Shown here in pieces: positions 1 through 12,486 of a stretch of 64,000 bases of DNA. Within the stretch, counting starts at the first letter, position 1, and every line of letters starts with the position of its first letter. The notes below the pieces were generated by a model. The model did not search any database. It saw nothing but the letters and a program-made list of their open reading frames with translations, and was not told the origin of the DNA. Position numbers and translations under genes: made by a program. This stretch comes from Tetrastigma voinierianum (Eukaryota; Streptophyta; Magnoliopsida; Vitales; Vitaceae), in assembly GCA_016808115.1 (NCBI GenBank), contig JAEQBH010004663.1:186001-250000 (forward strand), given 5' to 3'.

Positions 1-905
1 CCTCCCGCCGAGCCGGACTCCTTATGCCCTCGAGGGCGATGGCAGCTGTCGGAAAATACCTTTATTCCGATCCTGATTTGCCTCAATTCCTCGATTGCTG
101 CACTCGCGAAACCTAGGAATTTTCCGCTGATAATTCAAGGCGCACTGGCCGTGATTCGGGCCAGGTCGCACTCTCTCAAGATCGTAACACCTCATGAGCT
201 TGGTGTGGAGCTAGTAGTAGATTTACTAGATGTCATCTTAAGGTGTACACCTCCATGGTTGTTCCTATCTCGCTTGAACATCCCGCTCACCAAAATTTTC
301 ATAGGTGGCTCCTACGTTTTCGGAAGCCCAAACGGCATCACGCGGATAACAATAAGCTCCCCGCGCCGTGATGAACGAGGTCTTTTCGGGTCGTCTCTGG
401 GTCCATAGCCGACCGTCAGAAATGGTAATCCATAAACCGAGGAGTTCATGGCCTAATAGCATCCACGATGAGGCTGATTCGCGCGAAAGAGAAACTCGGT
501 TTTCGGGCATGCTCGTTGACGCTGAAGTCGATGCAGTCGCCACTACGCTCTTTTCACAAGTACGACGCTGGCTAACCATTCGTATATTCCACCTCTCTCG
601 ATTGCTCCCCGCTGAGGAGTTTGCCGACCTCCCGTTGATCGCTACTTCAGGCGGCTTCCCCTTTGGCTTCGACCGCTTCAAGGACGGGTCGACGCTCAAA
701 TCTATGCGCAGATTACCGGGTCAATCCTCCATGTCCGCTCGCTTCCACGCCGGGAGACATCTTTGCTTCCGCCTCAAAAAATGGGGTGTGAGGGCTTTCG
801 AGGTCCCGTGCTAGCCGAGCCGATGCAGCAGGTGCGTTTAGGGTCAGCCATCCAACGAGCAGGTTCCAAATTTCTTCTTCCGAGGGCTCAGCCTGGGTGA
901 GCACC
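1..905 (-). pseudogene. Reverse transcriptase remnant (Ty3/gypsy, Tat-like)
   Basis: This is the broken reverse transcriptase of the minus-strand element. Stretches visible in shifting frames are DMED with upstream AWKR near 720-790 (the linker before RT), VDPSLK near 680-699, LGHELL near 430-470, EKTSFITARGAYCY near 345-390 and SGKFLGF near 115-140. These occur in the order found in plant Ty3/gypsy RT. At least four frame changes and a stop just after the DMED motif show that it cannot encode a working enzyme. The protein would copy element RNA into DNA in a cytoplasmic particle. The 3' end of the domain and RNase H run off the left edge. Confidence 0.85.
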
Positions 906-999
906 TCTGTCGCGCATGTCGAGCCTCATCCAAGCATATGTTATCAATCGCTTTTTTCTTCATGGATGCTGAGAAGATTCCCCGGCCACTCGTCGGGTC

Positions 1000-1385
1000 T
1001 TCCTCGAACTGACCCCATCCGCTACTGCAGGGAACTTGATCATCATGTGGTGTTTCGAGGGTTCGTCTTTATTGCATTGAGAGAGGGTCCGCCTAACAAC
1101 ATATTATATGACGGGCGCCTATAATGAGGAATCTCGCCGTCGTTGCCCGTAATGGGATCTCCCAAGGTGAAGTACTAGCTGAGATTTGAGCCCAAGGGTA
1201 ATACTTTTCTCCAGAGAATCCTCGCAAATGGGTGGCTGACGGGTTCCAGCCTCTCCCTTCCGATGCCTATCTTATCAAGGTCGAGGCGAAGATGATGTCA
1301 TCTGAACTCCCGTTGTCAATCAGGACCCGGCGGACCGCTTTGGTCGCCATATAACTACCGAATTACCAAGGGTCGCCACGGGGTA
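1000..1385 (-). pseudogene. Retroviral-type aspartic protease remnant
   Basis: The minus strand reads RRVLIDNGSSDDIIF around 1285-1330. The catalytic motif DNGSS is at 1303-1317; plant Ty3 proteases usually have DTGSS or DNGSS here. Downstream, in changing frames, are a GFSGEKYYP-like stretch (about 1190-1215) and PSYNMLLGGPS (about 1085-1115), which fit the flap and the YN-LGR block near the end of such proteases. The enzyme would cut the gag-pol polyprotein. Frameshifts between these blocks make it a pseudogene. It sits between gag and RT, as expected. Confidence 0.85.
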
Positions 1386-1689
1386 GCCGCATCCCTCCGC
1401 ATCCGGTGCCAGAGAACGCTATGGATGTGTCGAAAGCAGAGGCGCTGACACCGCTTGTACTTCCACCACCTTTGTCGACCGATGTCAAGGTGATGGGCCT
1501 CCGGCCGAGCTAGATTCCTCCTCCCGCAAACTTCCCAAGATCCCGTAATACTTCTAAAAGGCCGCTTGGGGCTGCGCCGAAGGTTGTCCGCCGAGGTGGT
1601 GGTGGTGGCTGCCGAGCCGCAGCCCGGCTCCAGCCCGACCCCGAGGCCGATTTTCGTATAGCGGCGTCGTATACCCACGCCGTATTGGG

Positions 1690-2760
1690 CAATCGGTTTC
1701 AGAGCTGCTATATGCAATCATCCGTATGCTCCCGTAGTCCCTGCGGAACTCGCAGTAATACCAGGTTATCTCTTTCGTGGCTGGTCCACTTCATTTGAGT
1801 CAGCACCCCAAGAACTGCTCGCTTCACACTCGCAGAGACCCGCTGCGGATACCGAGGCCAAGTAAGGGGTGAACCGAGGTGAATAACGCTATCGCCTCTC
1901 GAGCCGAGGTGGGCCCGACGACCAGGCTTCCACGCCTCTTTCGACCGCTTCTCCATCTTTCTTGGAGACCTTCCCGGGCCGCTGATCTTTTTGGCCCGCC
2001 GCATTGTCTGGTCCGCTTTTCTTTGGCGGCAGGAGCCCCTTCTTGATGCCAGGCCTCTTCGCCATCGATGTATCTTCTCTCTCCACTTTACGAGCACTTT
2101 CAAATTATGATCGCTGAGGATTTTTGTAGGATGGAAAAACATCAAGTCTTTCTGACTGCACCCTAACTCAAAGAATGAATGTGTGGTGATCGTGGTCTCT
2201 GCCGTATATCTACCTTTCGTAGACTCTCAAGGTTGAATCTCTAAACATAAAGACCTGCAGTTCTCCCGCGAGCTCGCTTGATGGTTAATGATGGTAACTT
2301 GCTTTCTATACGTCCCGGCTCCAATGAAGGAGAGACTGTAACGCAATGGATACTTCTCTCAATGGGGAGATCGGCGAAGGCTAAGCCTATTAAACCGTAG
2401 CGCGCCGCCCCTTTAACGTGATAGCGAAGCTTGTGACGCATGCATCCTCGATACCCAGGCGCAGCTCCATCTTCGTTTTCGTAGCGTCAGAGATGATCGA
2501 CCGATCTCCACATCAACGCTTCCACTGTGGCGAATCCTCGAAATTTACCGGAAGAGGAAGTGAAGCACCCCGACCGTGAAGGGTGACTCTACTCGTTGTA
2601 CCAAGGTGTCCATAGTGTCGAGCGCGTCCTCTACCACCTCCTTCACACTAACAATGAAGCTCACTGAGGCTCGAACCTCTCGCTCCCATGATCGTCTCTC
2701 CCGCTCCTCACGCAGGTGACTTAGTTCTTCGTTCGACATGCCCTCCCAGTGTTACCGTTG
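1690..2760 (-). pseudogene. gag remnant with degenerate zinc knuckle
   Basis: The minus strand carries pieces of a Ty3/gypsy gag. A charged N-terminal segment reads SNEELSHLREERERRSW (about 2690-2739). The capsid core includes KMELRLGIEDACVTSFA (about 2440-2490) and LKGAAR in the next frame, then LTIKRARG and RFNLES near 2230-2280. The C-terminal knuckle reads YYCEFRRDYG, then HTDDCI after a 1-nt shift (about 1712-1762), matching the C-H-C layout of Tat-type gag. The protein would form the particle shell and bind RNA. Several stops and frame changes disable it. I chose the N-terminal limit from the charged segment, not from a proven start codon. Confidence 0.8.
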
Positions 2761-3110
2761 CCTCCCCCTCCGTGGGTTAATTTGCGGCCCACGCCAGCCT
2801 CATTGACTCGTCGTTCTTCAAGACTCTGGAATGTCGTGATCAGTCGCCTTCGCGAAGATGCATCACGTGACCTTCCCGAGCTTGTCGTGCCTCTCGGCGC
2901 GCCGTGATCCTACCGCGAGTTGCTCAACCTCATCAAAGAGTCAGAGGCTGAGCGCTCCACCTCATTCAGAAGGCTTGCATTGCTTCTAACGCCAGAGGTC
3001 CGTTGTCTCGCGCTGGGTCGCGATCCTACATCCTGGTGGATCGCGCTTCGCCTCGCCAGGTTCGCCGAGCACGACGAATCGAGGATCAATTTTATTTGTA
3101 AAGGAACCGC

Positions 3111-3130
3111 TATTCTACAGACGGCGCTTT
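3111..3130 (-). promoter_or_regulatory. Primer binding site of the Tat-like element
   Basis: On the minus strand the bases GCGCCGTCTGTAGAA directly follow the LTR. Plant Ty3/gypsy elements commonly have a GGCGCCGTCTGTGGGAA-like site here, usually assigned to a tRNA-Asp-type primer. The match is close but not perfect, and it fixes the inner LTR border near 3130. Confidence 0.65.
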
Positions 3131-3896
3131 AACCGATGATGCCTTTTTTTCAACCGGACCGGGCCGAGCGCTGGGGGTCGTCGGGTCGAGATGTGGATCA
3201 AGGTCGCCGGGCCGGACTGCTCGGATGCGCACCGCTTAACTGCGCCTGGATGTGGCACCTCCGCGCAGCAAGAAAGAAGAAGGGTCTGGCAAGCCGCTGC
3301 GGCCGCTCCTTTCACGCCTGCCTATTTCTCGCCGAGAGAAAAGATAGATCGCTTGTAGGGCGACGTTTTCGCGTACCTTCACCCATTTTATTTATTGTAC
3401 TTGCATTTATAGTATATGCCTAGTCGGGATGGTGATTGGATTTTTCATCTAATTGCATCTTTCCCATATTTCCCCATTTTTATCGGTATCTGGATTCGAT
3501 AAGGGATATTAAGGAAAGAGGAGCAATATTTAGAATTATCTTTCTTCCTCATCAGGATCCCCGCTGATCCCAGCAGGATGACGGAAATTTCTGCGCTGTG
3601 AATTATCTATTTTCCTCGCCGGTGAGATTTAGTCGATTTGCAAGATAATATGTTATCGGGGGATTATTCTATTTCCTTTGTATCACAGATTTAGTCGACG
3701 GTGCATCGGGCTTTCTCAATTATCCATAACCTAAGCCTTCTGGGCCAGTGGACTGTGGCCTTCATTTCGGGTCAAGGCCAAAGGCCCTCGAGTGTCTCAA
3801 TGGACACGCTTCTTCTCGGCTTTTGCCGAAGTAGTCTCCATGAGCCCATTTTTCAACCTACTGGTGTTATATTATGATAATGAAATGACCGAAACA
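3131..3896 (-). repeat. 5' LTR of the Tat-like element
   Basis: The inner border is set by the PBS. The outer border is a guess, at a TGTTTCGG reading on the minus strand; a second LTR copy to confirm it is outside the window. A TATAAATG box on the minus strand at 3404-3411 lies about 275 bp before the LTR end, a normal place for the element promoter. The first 450 bp of the LTR on its own strand are noticeably AT-richer than the rest. Confidence 0.5.
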
Positions 3897-5830
3897 TATT
3901 TAATTGCTGAGTTCACATTTGATACATTCTAATTCGTAATTGTAATACTTTTGACTTAAAAGCCCAAACACACGACTAATTATCGATTCGACATTATCTT
4001 GATCATATACGCTGGGCTTCGCTTGAACTCGCCCAACACAAACAAACGCACCACGACGATGAAAATCAAACTGTCATACTGAGACGACACAACCACCTGT
4101 AGCATCTAGACGATGACAACAACGCACGAAGACAAAGACAATCTTACGCGCACCAAGGCAACGACTAAATCACGACAAAACATATAAAAACCTAGATCGT
4201 TGCAATCGACGCATCGAAAAAAAAATGGAAAATGTGTAGAGAGTTTCTGTGTTAAGAATGACTGTAAAACTTACCTACTTAAAGAAGGAGAGAAAAAGGC
4301 TAGGAGAGAAAAAATTGAAATAAAGGCAGGCTAGGGTTTAGAGATTTGTATATAAAAGTCAAGTATTTTATAATGTTAATTAGTATTAATATGACAATAA
4401 AATAATTTATAAGGTAAAATATTAAGATTTGTAATAAATATATGTCAAAAAAAGAATTGTAATAAATAAAGATATTAAAATTTTAAGAATTAAATAATAT
4501 TTTGAAATAAAAATTTAAGAGACACGAGGAAGTTTATGGTTTCTTTTGGCCATTTTCTAAAAAGCAAATTTCTTTGAGACTTTAGATTGTTTGCTTTCTC
4601 ATTTTTGTATAACTTATTTTCGAAAATTTAAAATTTTCTTCTAAATATATAAGTCATATTTTAGAATCCATTCATAATATTTTAAAATCCACATAGAACA
4701 TTTCAAAATATTTAAAAAAACATTAAATATGTTTAATCTTGGTTTTATCAATATATGTCATTTTTAAAATTATTAATTTTATATATATTTTATTTTAGTT
4801 ATATAAAATAAATAAATAAAATAATTATTTTTGTCACAATGATAATAATAAATTGTTTATCATAATAATTTTATCATTTTAATTATTTGTAAATATATTA
4901 TACACATATTACACAAATATTTTTTATTTTATCATAATAATAAGGGTGATTTGATTAAAAGACTTTTTGAAAACTAAATTTTGGAAATCTAATCCTTAAT
5001 TATTATTTTTACCTCATTTCAACAAAAATACTCTCAGTTTTCTTGTAAAAATAATAATTTCTTTTTAAAGATATATGTAAATACAAGAAATAGAAAAGAA
5101 CATTTTTGTTCATTATAAGTCATTTTTTCAAGAAAAAACGTGGAAATGATTAGCTTTATAAATTTGAAGTTATTTGAGGTTTTTTAACCAAATATTGATA
5201 TTCTTTGAAAAAACCAAATATTTCTAATAATAAAGTTATATCATCATTAGACAAAAAAAATAAAAGTTAAACATATAAAAAACAAACAACTTAATACTTA
5301 ATAGAAATATAATATTAAAAAAATAAACGATTTAATACTTAGTACTATTAAGTCTATTCAGTATTCAATAAGATGTATACTTTGAGATTTGGCTGATGAA
5401 AGATATTTTTAAGAAAAAAAAAAGAATTTTCTTTAATAAAAATTTCTAAAATAAAAATTAAGAAACCCTAAAATAAAATTTTCCTTATGCACTTTCCTTA
5501 TAAATTTACTTACCAATTTATTTAAATTTCTTCTCCACTTTCCTTATTAATTTTTTTCTTTCTAATTTTTTTCAATTTATTTACATTCTCATTTTGTTTT
5601 AAAAATATTATTTAAAAAAAAAATTGTGGTATTGCAATTTAATACCCTCAAATAAATAAATAATGAGTATGGAAAAAGATAAATACTTTTTTAAAGATTT
5701 AAAAAATAATTTTAATATTCCAAATATATTATTTAATATTCCATTTTCAAATCATATAATATATTTATTTAAGATAATTTTTAGAATATTAATTTAATTA
5801 TGAAATTAAAACATGATTGTTTTTTTAAAA
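3897..5830. other. AT-rich spacer, no gene seen
   Basis: Very AT-rich DNA with many short A and T runs. I see no open frame of useful length, no splice-like gene structure and no recognisable element ends. The first 300 bases have mixed composition with several CGACGA-like words, but no match I can name. Confidence 0.6.
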
Positions 5831-6007
5831 AAAAAGATAAACTTATTGATTCAGGTTAGTACTACAATTGATAGAAACATAGAATCAAAGTGCTAAAACT
5901 TCAACATGTTAATATTTTGAAAAAAGATAAACTTATTGATTTAGGTTAGCTATACAATCGATAGAAACATAGAATCAAAGTGGTAAAAACTTAAACATGC
6001 TAATAGC
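5831..6007. repeat. 90-bp tandem duplication
   Basis: Two consecutive copies, 5831-5920 and 5921-6007, both begin AAAAAGATAAACTTATTGAT and both contain GATAGAAACATAGAATCAAAG. They differ at only a handful of positions, so the duplication is fairly recent relative to the surrounding DNA. Confidence 0.85.
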
Positions 6008-6191
6008 AGAAAGGATCGGTTCAAAGTTTACACATTTGATAATCCAAAAATGCATAGAATATCTAATATTCAGATTTGTAGCAAACTCAGGAACAAGATT
6101 TGAGCTGATGACTTGTTGGATTGAACTTTGCCATTTGAACTATCAACGTGAAAACCCACGAAAAAGCTAACCGTCGACGAAACAACTATCG

Positions 6192-6742
6192 ACCGCAATA
6201 CCATGGTTTTTTAGGCTCGCACTCCACCGTCATCAGCCCAAATCACAAGATGCCCCCACCGCCGCCCGTCTCAGCCCGGCGGCTAATTGTGCTAAACCAC
6301 ACTCCGAACCCATTCGCATCTGGCAGCTTCCTGTAACCCGTCGGGATCCCAAGTTCCCAACGGCATCTCACCGTGATATGTGAAACTGCTATGGAAAATA
6401 CGCAGAAAAACATAGTATTTATCCCTGAATTTCCTAATTCTAGATCCTTTATTTGGAAGGATAATCATTGATAAGGAAAAATAGATCTTATCCCTTAAAA
6501 GGATAATCCTGAATAAGGGAAACACATCTATTCTGTACAACTAAGATTCGGGAACCTGTTCCAGTAAATCGAAATATCCCCACGGAGTAAGGTATGCAAT
6601 TCAAACTATCTCAACCTCCTTATTCTTTCTCTCCATATTGTTGACTTAATCATCTAGAAGCGCCACCCACCATCATTGACCCTTTGCAAATTCTACTGCC
6701 AGTCATGGTGCCTCGTAGATCGAGCAAAAATTGGTAAATACA
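6192..6742 (+). repeat. 5' LTR of the repeat-filled element
   Basis: It aligns along its length with 9974-10542. Shared blocks include ACCATG followed by TTTTTAGGC, AAGGATAAT, GATTCGGGAACC, CAATTCAAACTATCT in near-identical form, and CTCTCCATATTG followed by GACTTAATCATCTA. It ends near TTGGTAAATACA. The TATAAATCG box of the right LTR is damaged here to AGTAAATCG. Confidence 0.75.
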
Positions 6743-6766
6743 CTGTCTGGCCTGTGGGAAATCGAA
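6743..6766 (+). promoter_or_regulatory. Primer binding site-like sequence
   Basis: Directly after the LTR the sequence reads CTGTCTGGCCTGTGGGAAATCG. This resembles the CCGTCTGTGGGAA-type site of plant Ty3/gypsy elements with a few extra bases. It supports calling the left repeat a 5' LTR. Confidence 0.5.
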
Positions 6767-7139
6767 CAAAAAGCTTTCGCCTAACGATTGCGCAGCTTGG
6801 CTCCCAATAACCTGCTCAGTGTTCTCCGTCACTGGGAGCCCCACATCCCCATTCCACATCTGATTCGTTCGGGGCAGTCGCAATGTCATGCAACCCAGTG
6901 ATCCAATCGCTAGAAGATCCATTCCTCCATTGGCGTCAGGGAATGGAGAGAAAGAAGGAGGAACCAACAATAAAGATGAAGGAGTTGCAAAGTCGTATTG
7001 AATGCTCATAGCGAGATAATGATCGCGACTCATTGAGAACCGCGAACTAAAGAGGTATTATCAACAAAGTTTTCTAAAGCATCTCTCTATCGTAATCTAA
7101 GTAATGTTCACTTACAAAGTTCGGATGGAAATACATGAC
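6767..7139 (+). other. Leader region, no convincing gene
   Basis: About 370 bases between the PBS and the first array. The plus strand has no long open frame. The minus strand is open over much of it, but nothing in that reading resembles a known protein, and it opposes the element direction. It could be a decayed gag leader. Confidence 0.4.
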
Positions 7140-7830
7140 CTGTCTGGCCCAGCATGTTTAATGCCCAGCTAGCTTAGAATAAAAGTCCGGATGGCGTAAA
7201 TGCCCTATTCCTACTAAACACATGGTTAACACGCCCAAATTGCCTGCATTAAAGTCCTGATGACGCTTACATGACTCCGTCCGTCCCAAAGATGGTTAAT
7301 GCCCGGGGCCGCTCGTAATAAAGTTCTGATGGCGAAATGCCCCCGCTCAATCTAATATGGTTAATGCCCAACCTGCCTCGGCCTGAAGTTTGATGGCGCT
7401 TACATGACCGCCTAGCCTAGTAATGCCAATGCCCAACCAGCTCAAATAAAGTCCGATTTGGCGCAAATGCCCCGTCCGCCCAATATGGCACGCCTAGCCG
7501 GGCTCAAGGTAAAGTCCAAACGGCTGCCAACGTTTATCCGGTTCCGGAAGATGGTCGATGCCTACTGTCAGCCCAAAGTCCAGACACGCTAATGCCCCGT
7601 TTCGACCTAAGATGGGTCGGCGCCTAAGAGCTCAAGATAAAGTTCTACTTGGCTGCTTAACGCCTCTATCCAAATTCAAGATGGTTGATGCCCAATCGCT
7701 TAGTCTGTCCGACGACGCAATGCCCTATCCGGCCCGGGGCATGGTGCTTGATGCCCACCGGGCTCAACAAAGTCCGATGACGCTTTAATGCCCTACTCCA
7801 GCCCAAAGGAGATGGTCATAAGCTCCAACA
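7140..7830 (+). repeat. Tandem array of about 67-bp units
   Basis: The phrase ATGGTTAATGCCC, or a close variant, recurs near 7151, 7220, 7291, 7358, 7419, 7482, 7549, 7610, 7679 and 7740. Each unit also has AAAGTCCGATGGCG and AATGCCCC blocks. That makes about ten degenerate copies with many small indels. The array lies inside the LTR element. Confidence 0.8.
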
Positions 7831-7859
7831 CCAAAATCCCGGGTGCTGGATGTCCCACT

Positions 7860-9420
7860 TCCAGCACATGTTAATCGCACTCCCGCTCTGCTCATCCGAC
7901 ACTCTTCTGCCTTCAAAACACCCGCACTCTCATGGCTCTAAGCCTCCGACACCCAATGTCGTAATTTGATTCTGCTTCGCCCGATACTTCAAAAGACCCC
8001 GAGCCTCTCGGTTCATGTCATTCGCACTTTTAAAAGACAAGACTTCAGCCGCTCACCTAAGACCCTAAATCCCAAACCGTTCCAGCTCTTCCCTTAATGC
8101 CGCACTTCCTTTGCTTCTAAGTCAGTCTCGCGCCCAAAAGACTCAGACTGCCAAGTCACCGACGACACTTTCTACACTCGCACTTTCACGCCCACCTCCC
8201 ACACTCTTAATGCCGACTCGCTCTAAGCCATCCTCGACACTTTCTTAATGCGTACTGGCTCCTAAGCCGTCCGACACTTTCTTAATGTCGACTGGCTATG
8301 TCGCGTGATGACACTTCCCCACGCCACTCCAAACACAGGTCACTCTGGCACTCACATCCACTGGCTCCAAGGTCACCTCGACACTCCTTATCGCACTTAT
8401 GAGCCCTGAAGTCGTCCCGGCACTTCCTCACGCACTGGGCCTGCCGTCCGGGACCTCTCTGGCACGCCACCCCCAACACCTTAAGATCAGATCTCACTAA
8501 AACGCCCACACACTCTCTTAATGCTGACTTCCTGGCCTAAGCCATCGACACTTCCTTAATGTCGACCGTCGCACAATTGACACCCTTTAATGCCGCACTT
8601 CTGTACTATGTCTATAATGACACTCTTTTTTAATGCTGTACTTCCGGTTCTAAGTCATATGACACTCCTAAAGCCGACTTTCGCTCTAAGCTATCCGACA
8701 TTCTTAACGCCGCACTCTCCGTCTCTAAGCCGTCCGACACTTCCTTAATGCCACTCTCCGCCTAAGCCGTTCGAAGCCACTCTCTCTTAAGAGCGCATTC
8801 GCCCTAAGCCATCCGACACTTCTTAATGCTAGACTTCCGGATCTGGGCCGTCGACACTTCTTAATGCCGCACTTCTAACTATAAGACGCTTGACACTTTC
8901 AAAAGACCGCATTTCCGCTCAGTTTCTGCACTTTTCAAAAGACCAGATTTTGGCTCTAATCCGTCCGCACTTCCTTAATGCCAGACTTCCGGCTCTAAGC
9001 CATCTAAAGACTTTTTAATGACGCATTTCCGCTCTAAAGTTCCGCCCTGCACTCGAAAGACTGTACTCGCCTAACTGGTCCGACACTTCAAAAGATTAAT
9101 TTCCAGCTGGGTCGCATGGCACTCCTTACGCCAAACTTCGCCCAAGTCACCGACACTTCGCATCACTTCGCTCTGCCGCTTCGACACTTTCTTAATGCTA
9201 GACTTAGCCTAACCGTCGACACTTCCCTTAATGTCAAACTTCCGCCCAAGTCATTCGACGCTTTAACGCTCGCACTTACGGCTCGTCATCTCACACTTCA
9301 CGCTAAACTTTTGGCTCTGCCGCCCGACACTCTTTAATGTCGTAATTTTAGCTCTAAGCCGTCCGCACCTTTCAAAAGACCAGATCATGCCTAAGCCCAC
9401 TGGGTACTTTAAAAAGTCCA
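7860..9420 (+). repeat. Tandem array of about 40-bp units
   Basis: A unit close to CCTTAATGCCGCACTTCCGG followed by CTCTAAGCCGTCCGACACTT recurs over about 1.5 kb, giving roughly three dozen degenerate copies. Some units carry TTCAAAAGACC in place of CTTAATGCC, so there are at least two interspersed unit types. It is not CRISPR, because there are no unique spacers between conserved repeats. Confidence 0.8.
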
Positions 9421-9923
9421 TCATTTTAGACTCTAGCTTCATCAAGGTGATGCTTAAAACACAATAATGACTTCAACTTGTGCCTTCTTCTCACCACTGG
9501 GGCAGCCGCGTCCCTGCTCCCTCAAAGGTGATTGATTAGGGCTCGACAGTTAATCAAGGCCCTTCAAAGAATCTCGCTCGAGGCTCTCTTTGAATTTGAT
9601 CTCATTTCGGAAGAGCCTACCGAGATTGACTTCAAAAGATCGCCAGCTAACAAACGCTCACCCCTAACTAATTCTCTCCCGGCAACCCGACTGCAGATGA
9701 CGCTATGTAAGGAAAGGGGTCGGAGCCTAACTCCTGCGAGTTCTTCACCGACAAGAGGAGCTCACAAGGCTCCTCTCAAAGGATTCGAAAGAATCGAATT
9801 AAATGCCGGTAAACATGCAAACTCACACGCGCTTTATATCCAAACACACATTCAATGCACACATTAATTCTCCCAATCCCTTCAACTTTCTCCACTCAAG
9901 GTTTAAAAGAACTGTATTTTTCC
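9421..9923 (+). other. Region between array and polypurine tract, no gene recognised
   Basis: An open stretch of about 110 codons begins at 9532, but it has no recognisable motif and runs into the PPT region. I treat it as 3' untranslated DNA of the element. Confidence 0.4.
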
Positions 9924-9969
9924 CGACTGAAGAAGCATCAACCTTCAGTCGAAAAAGGAGGGCGGGGGG
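9924..9969 (+). promoter_or_regulatory. Hairpin followed by polypurine tract
   Basis: CGACTGAAG (9924-9932) and CTTCAGTCG (9943-9951) form a perfect 9-bp stem with a 10-nt loop. A purine-rich run, AAAAAGGAGGGCGGGGGG (9952-9969), follows at once and ends 4 nt before the LTR. Its position and make-up fit the plus-strand primer of an LTR element. Confidence 0.7.
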
Positions 9970-9973
9970 CCAT

Positions 9974-10542
9974 TGTGAGTACCATGACTTTTTAGGCCTA
10001 GACCCACTGCTCAATAGGCCCGGCGCCCGTGTAGGCCCACTGCTTGGTCCACCTCATGAAGTGGCCCAAGGCGGCCCACTATATTAAAACCACACGAACC
10101 CATTTCGTACCTGGCAAAGTTATTAGAACGTCTGATCCCTAGCCCCCATTTCTGGCCATCTCACCGAGACATGGGAAATTTGTTATGAAAATACGAAGTA
10201 GATATTTATTCGAATTTCTAATTTCTAAACTTTATTCTAAGGATAATTCTTGGATAAGGAAAATGCATCGTATCCCTTAAAGGATAACCTTAATATAAAA
10301 AAAAAAACATATCTATTCTAAAATAAGAACGAAGATTCGGGAACCGAGCCCTATAAATCGAAAGATCGCCCATTGAAGTGTTGCATTTAATTCAAACTAT
10401 CTTAACCTCCTTCTTCTTCCTCTCCATATTGTCGACTTAATCATCTATATAAGAAATTTTTACCAATTATCGCCGATCGCTTTGCAGCATTCACATTTAT
10501 ACCAAGCCGCGTTTCTGAGATCGACAAAATTGGTAACAACAC
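9974..10542 (+). repeat. 3' LTR of the repeat-filled element
   Basis: It starts TGTGAGTACC and ends near TTGGTAACAACA. It aligns with 6192-6742 but with many small differences. A TATAAAT box is at 10352-10358. No clear target duplication could be matched across the two outer ends. Confidence 0.75.
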
Positions 10543-12040
<1,498 letters not shown>

Positions 12041-12486
12041 TTTAATTTTTGTTAGGTTATAATTTTTTAATACTATCTCTTTTCCAAATAATTGTTAATC
12101 TAAAATGCGCTTTTATATTTATGTCACACATTTTCAAAAATTGTTATTAAAATTATTGTAAAGAAACTTCTTTTAGAAATGTTGCAAAAAAAAACCCTTT
12201 TTTAAATAAAAACATTTTGCTAAAACACACTATGAAATGAGTTATTACTTTTAAATTAATGGTTGAAATCATATTTGTTATTTAAATTTAACGTTTTTAA
12301 ATTAATGACTTTATACAAATTATTATAAAATAATAAACATGGTTAGTATTATTCCTAAATATTTGAATAAAAAGAAAAAGAGAAATAAAGTACACTATAC
12401 CACAAAATATTAAGTCAAAATATGTATGTGCGCCTAAAGTCACATATCGAATAGGAATAAGAAGATCGATGAGAATGTAAACATGG

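Larger units (their letters stand above)
1..3896 (-). mobile_element. Ty3/gypsy Tat-like LTR retrotransposon, 5' part, truncated by window edge
   Basis: Read on the minus strand, the order is LTR, primer binding site, gag, protease and reverse transcriptase, which is the Ty3/gypsy order. The segment is much more GC- and CpG-rich than the DNA to its right. All coding parts are broken by frameshifts and stops, so this is a dead copy. The gag ending in a histidine-rich YCEF-type knuckle, the DNGSS protease and the EKTSFIT reverse transcriptase block point to the Tat/Retand side of plant Ty3/gypsy elements. The 3' part, including RNase H, integrase and the 3' LTR, lies outside the window. The outer LTR end is uncertain. 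Confidence 0.85.
6192..10542 (+). mobile_element. Non-autonomous LTR retrotransposon (Tat-like LTRs) filled with tandem repeats
   Basis: Two diverged direct repeats of about 550-570 bp bound the unit. A PBS-like site follows the left one, and a purine tract precedes the right one. No gag, protease, RT or integrase motif appears in the 3.2-kb interior on either strand; most of it is two tandem arrays. The LTR style and PBS resemble Tat-like Ty3/gypsy elements, a lineage known to carry tandem repeats in its 3' untranslated part. It would need enzymes from a related element. The LTR divergence implies an old insertion. Confidence 0.75.

Noticed and set aside
1355..1717. Minus-strand open frame of 120 codons
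   Set aside because: It covers the gag-protease linker in the wrong frame for the flanking motifs; only short parts match, so it is not a separate gene.
6650..7033. Minus-strand open frame of 127 codons in the leader of the repeat-filled element
   Set aside because: It opposes the element direction, overlaps the LTR end and PBS, and has no recognisable motif. Probably chance.
7860..9420. CRISPR-like array of 40-bp repeats
   Set aside because: The units follow each other without unique spacers and lie inside a plant LTR element.
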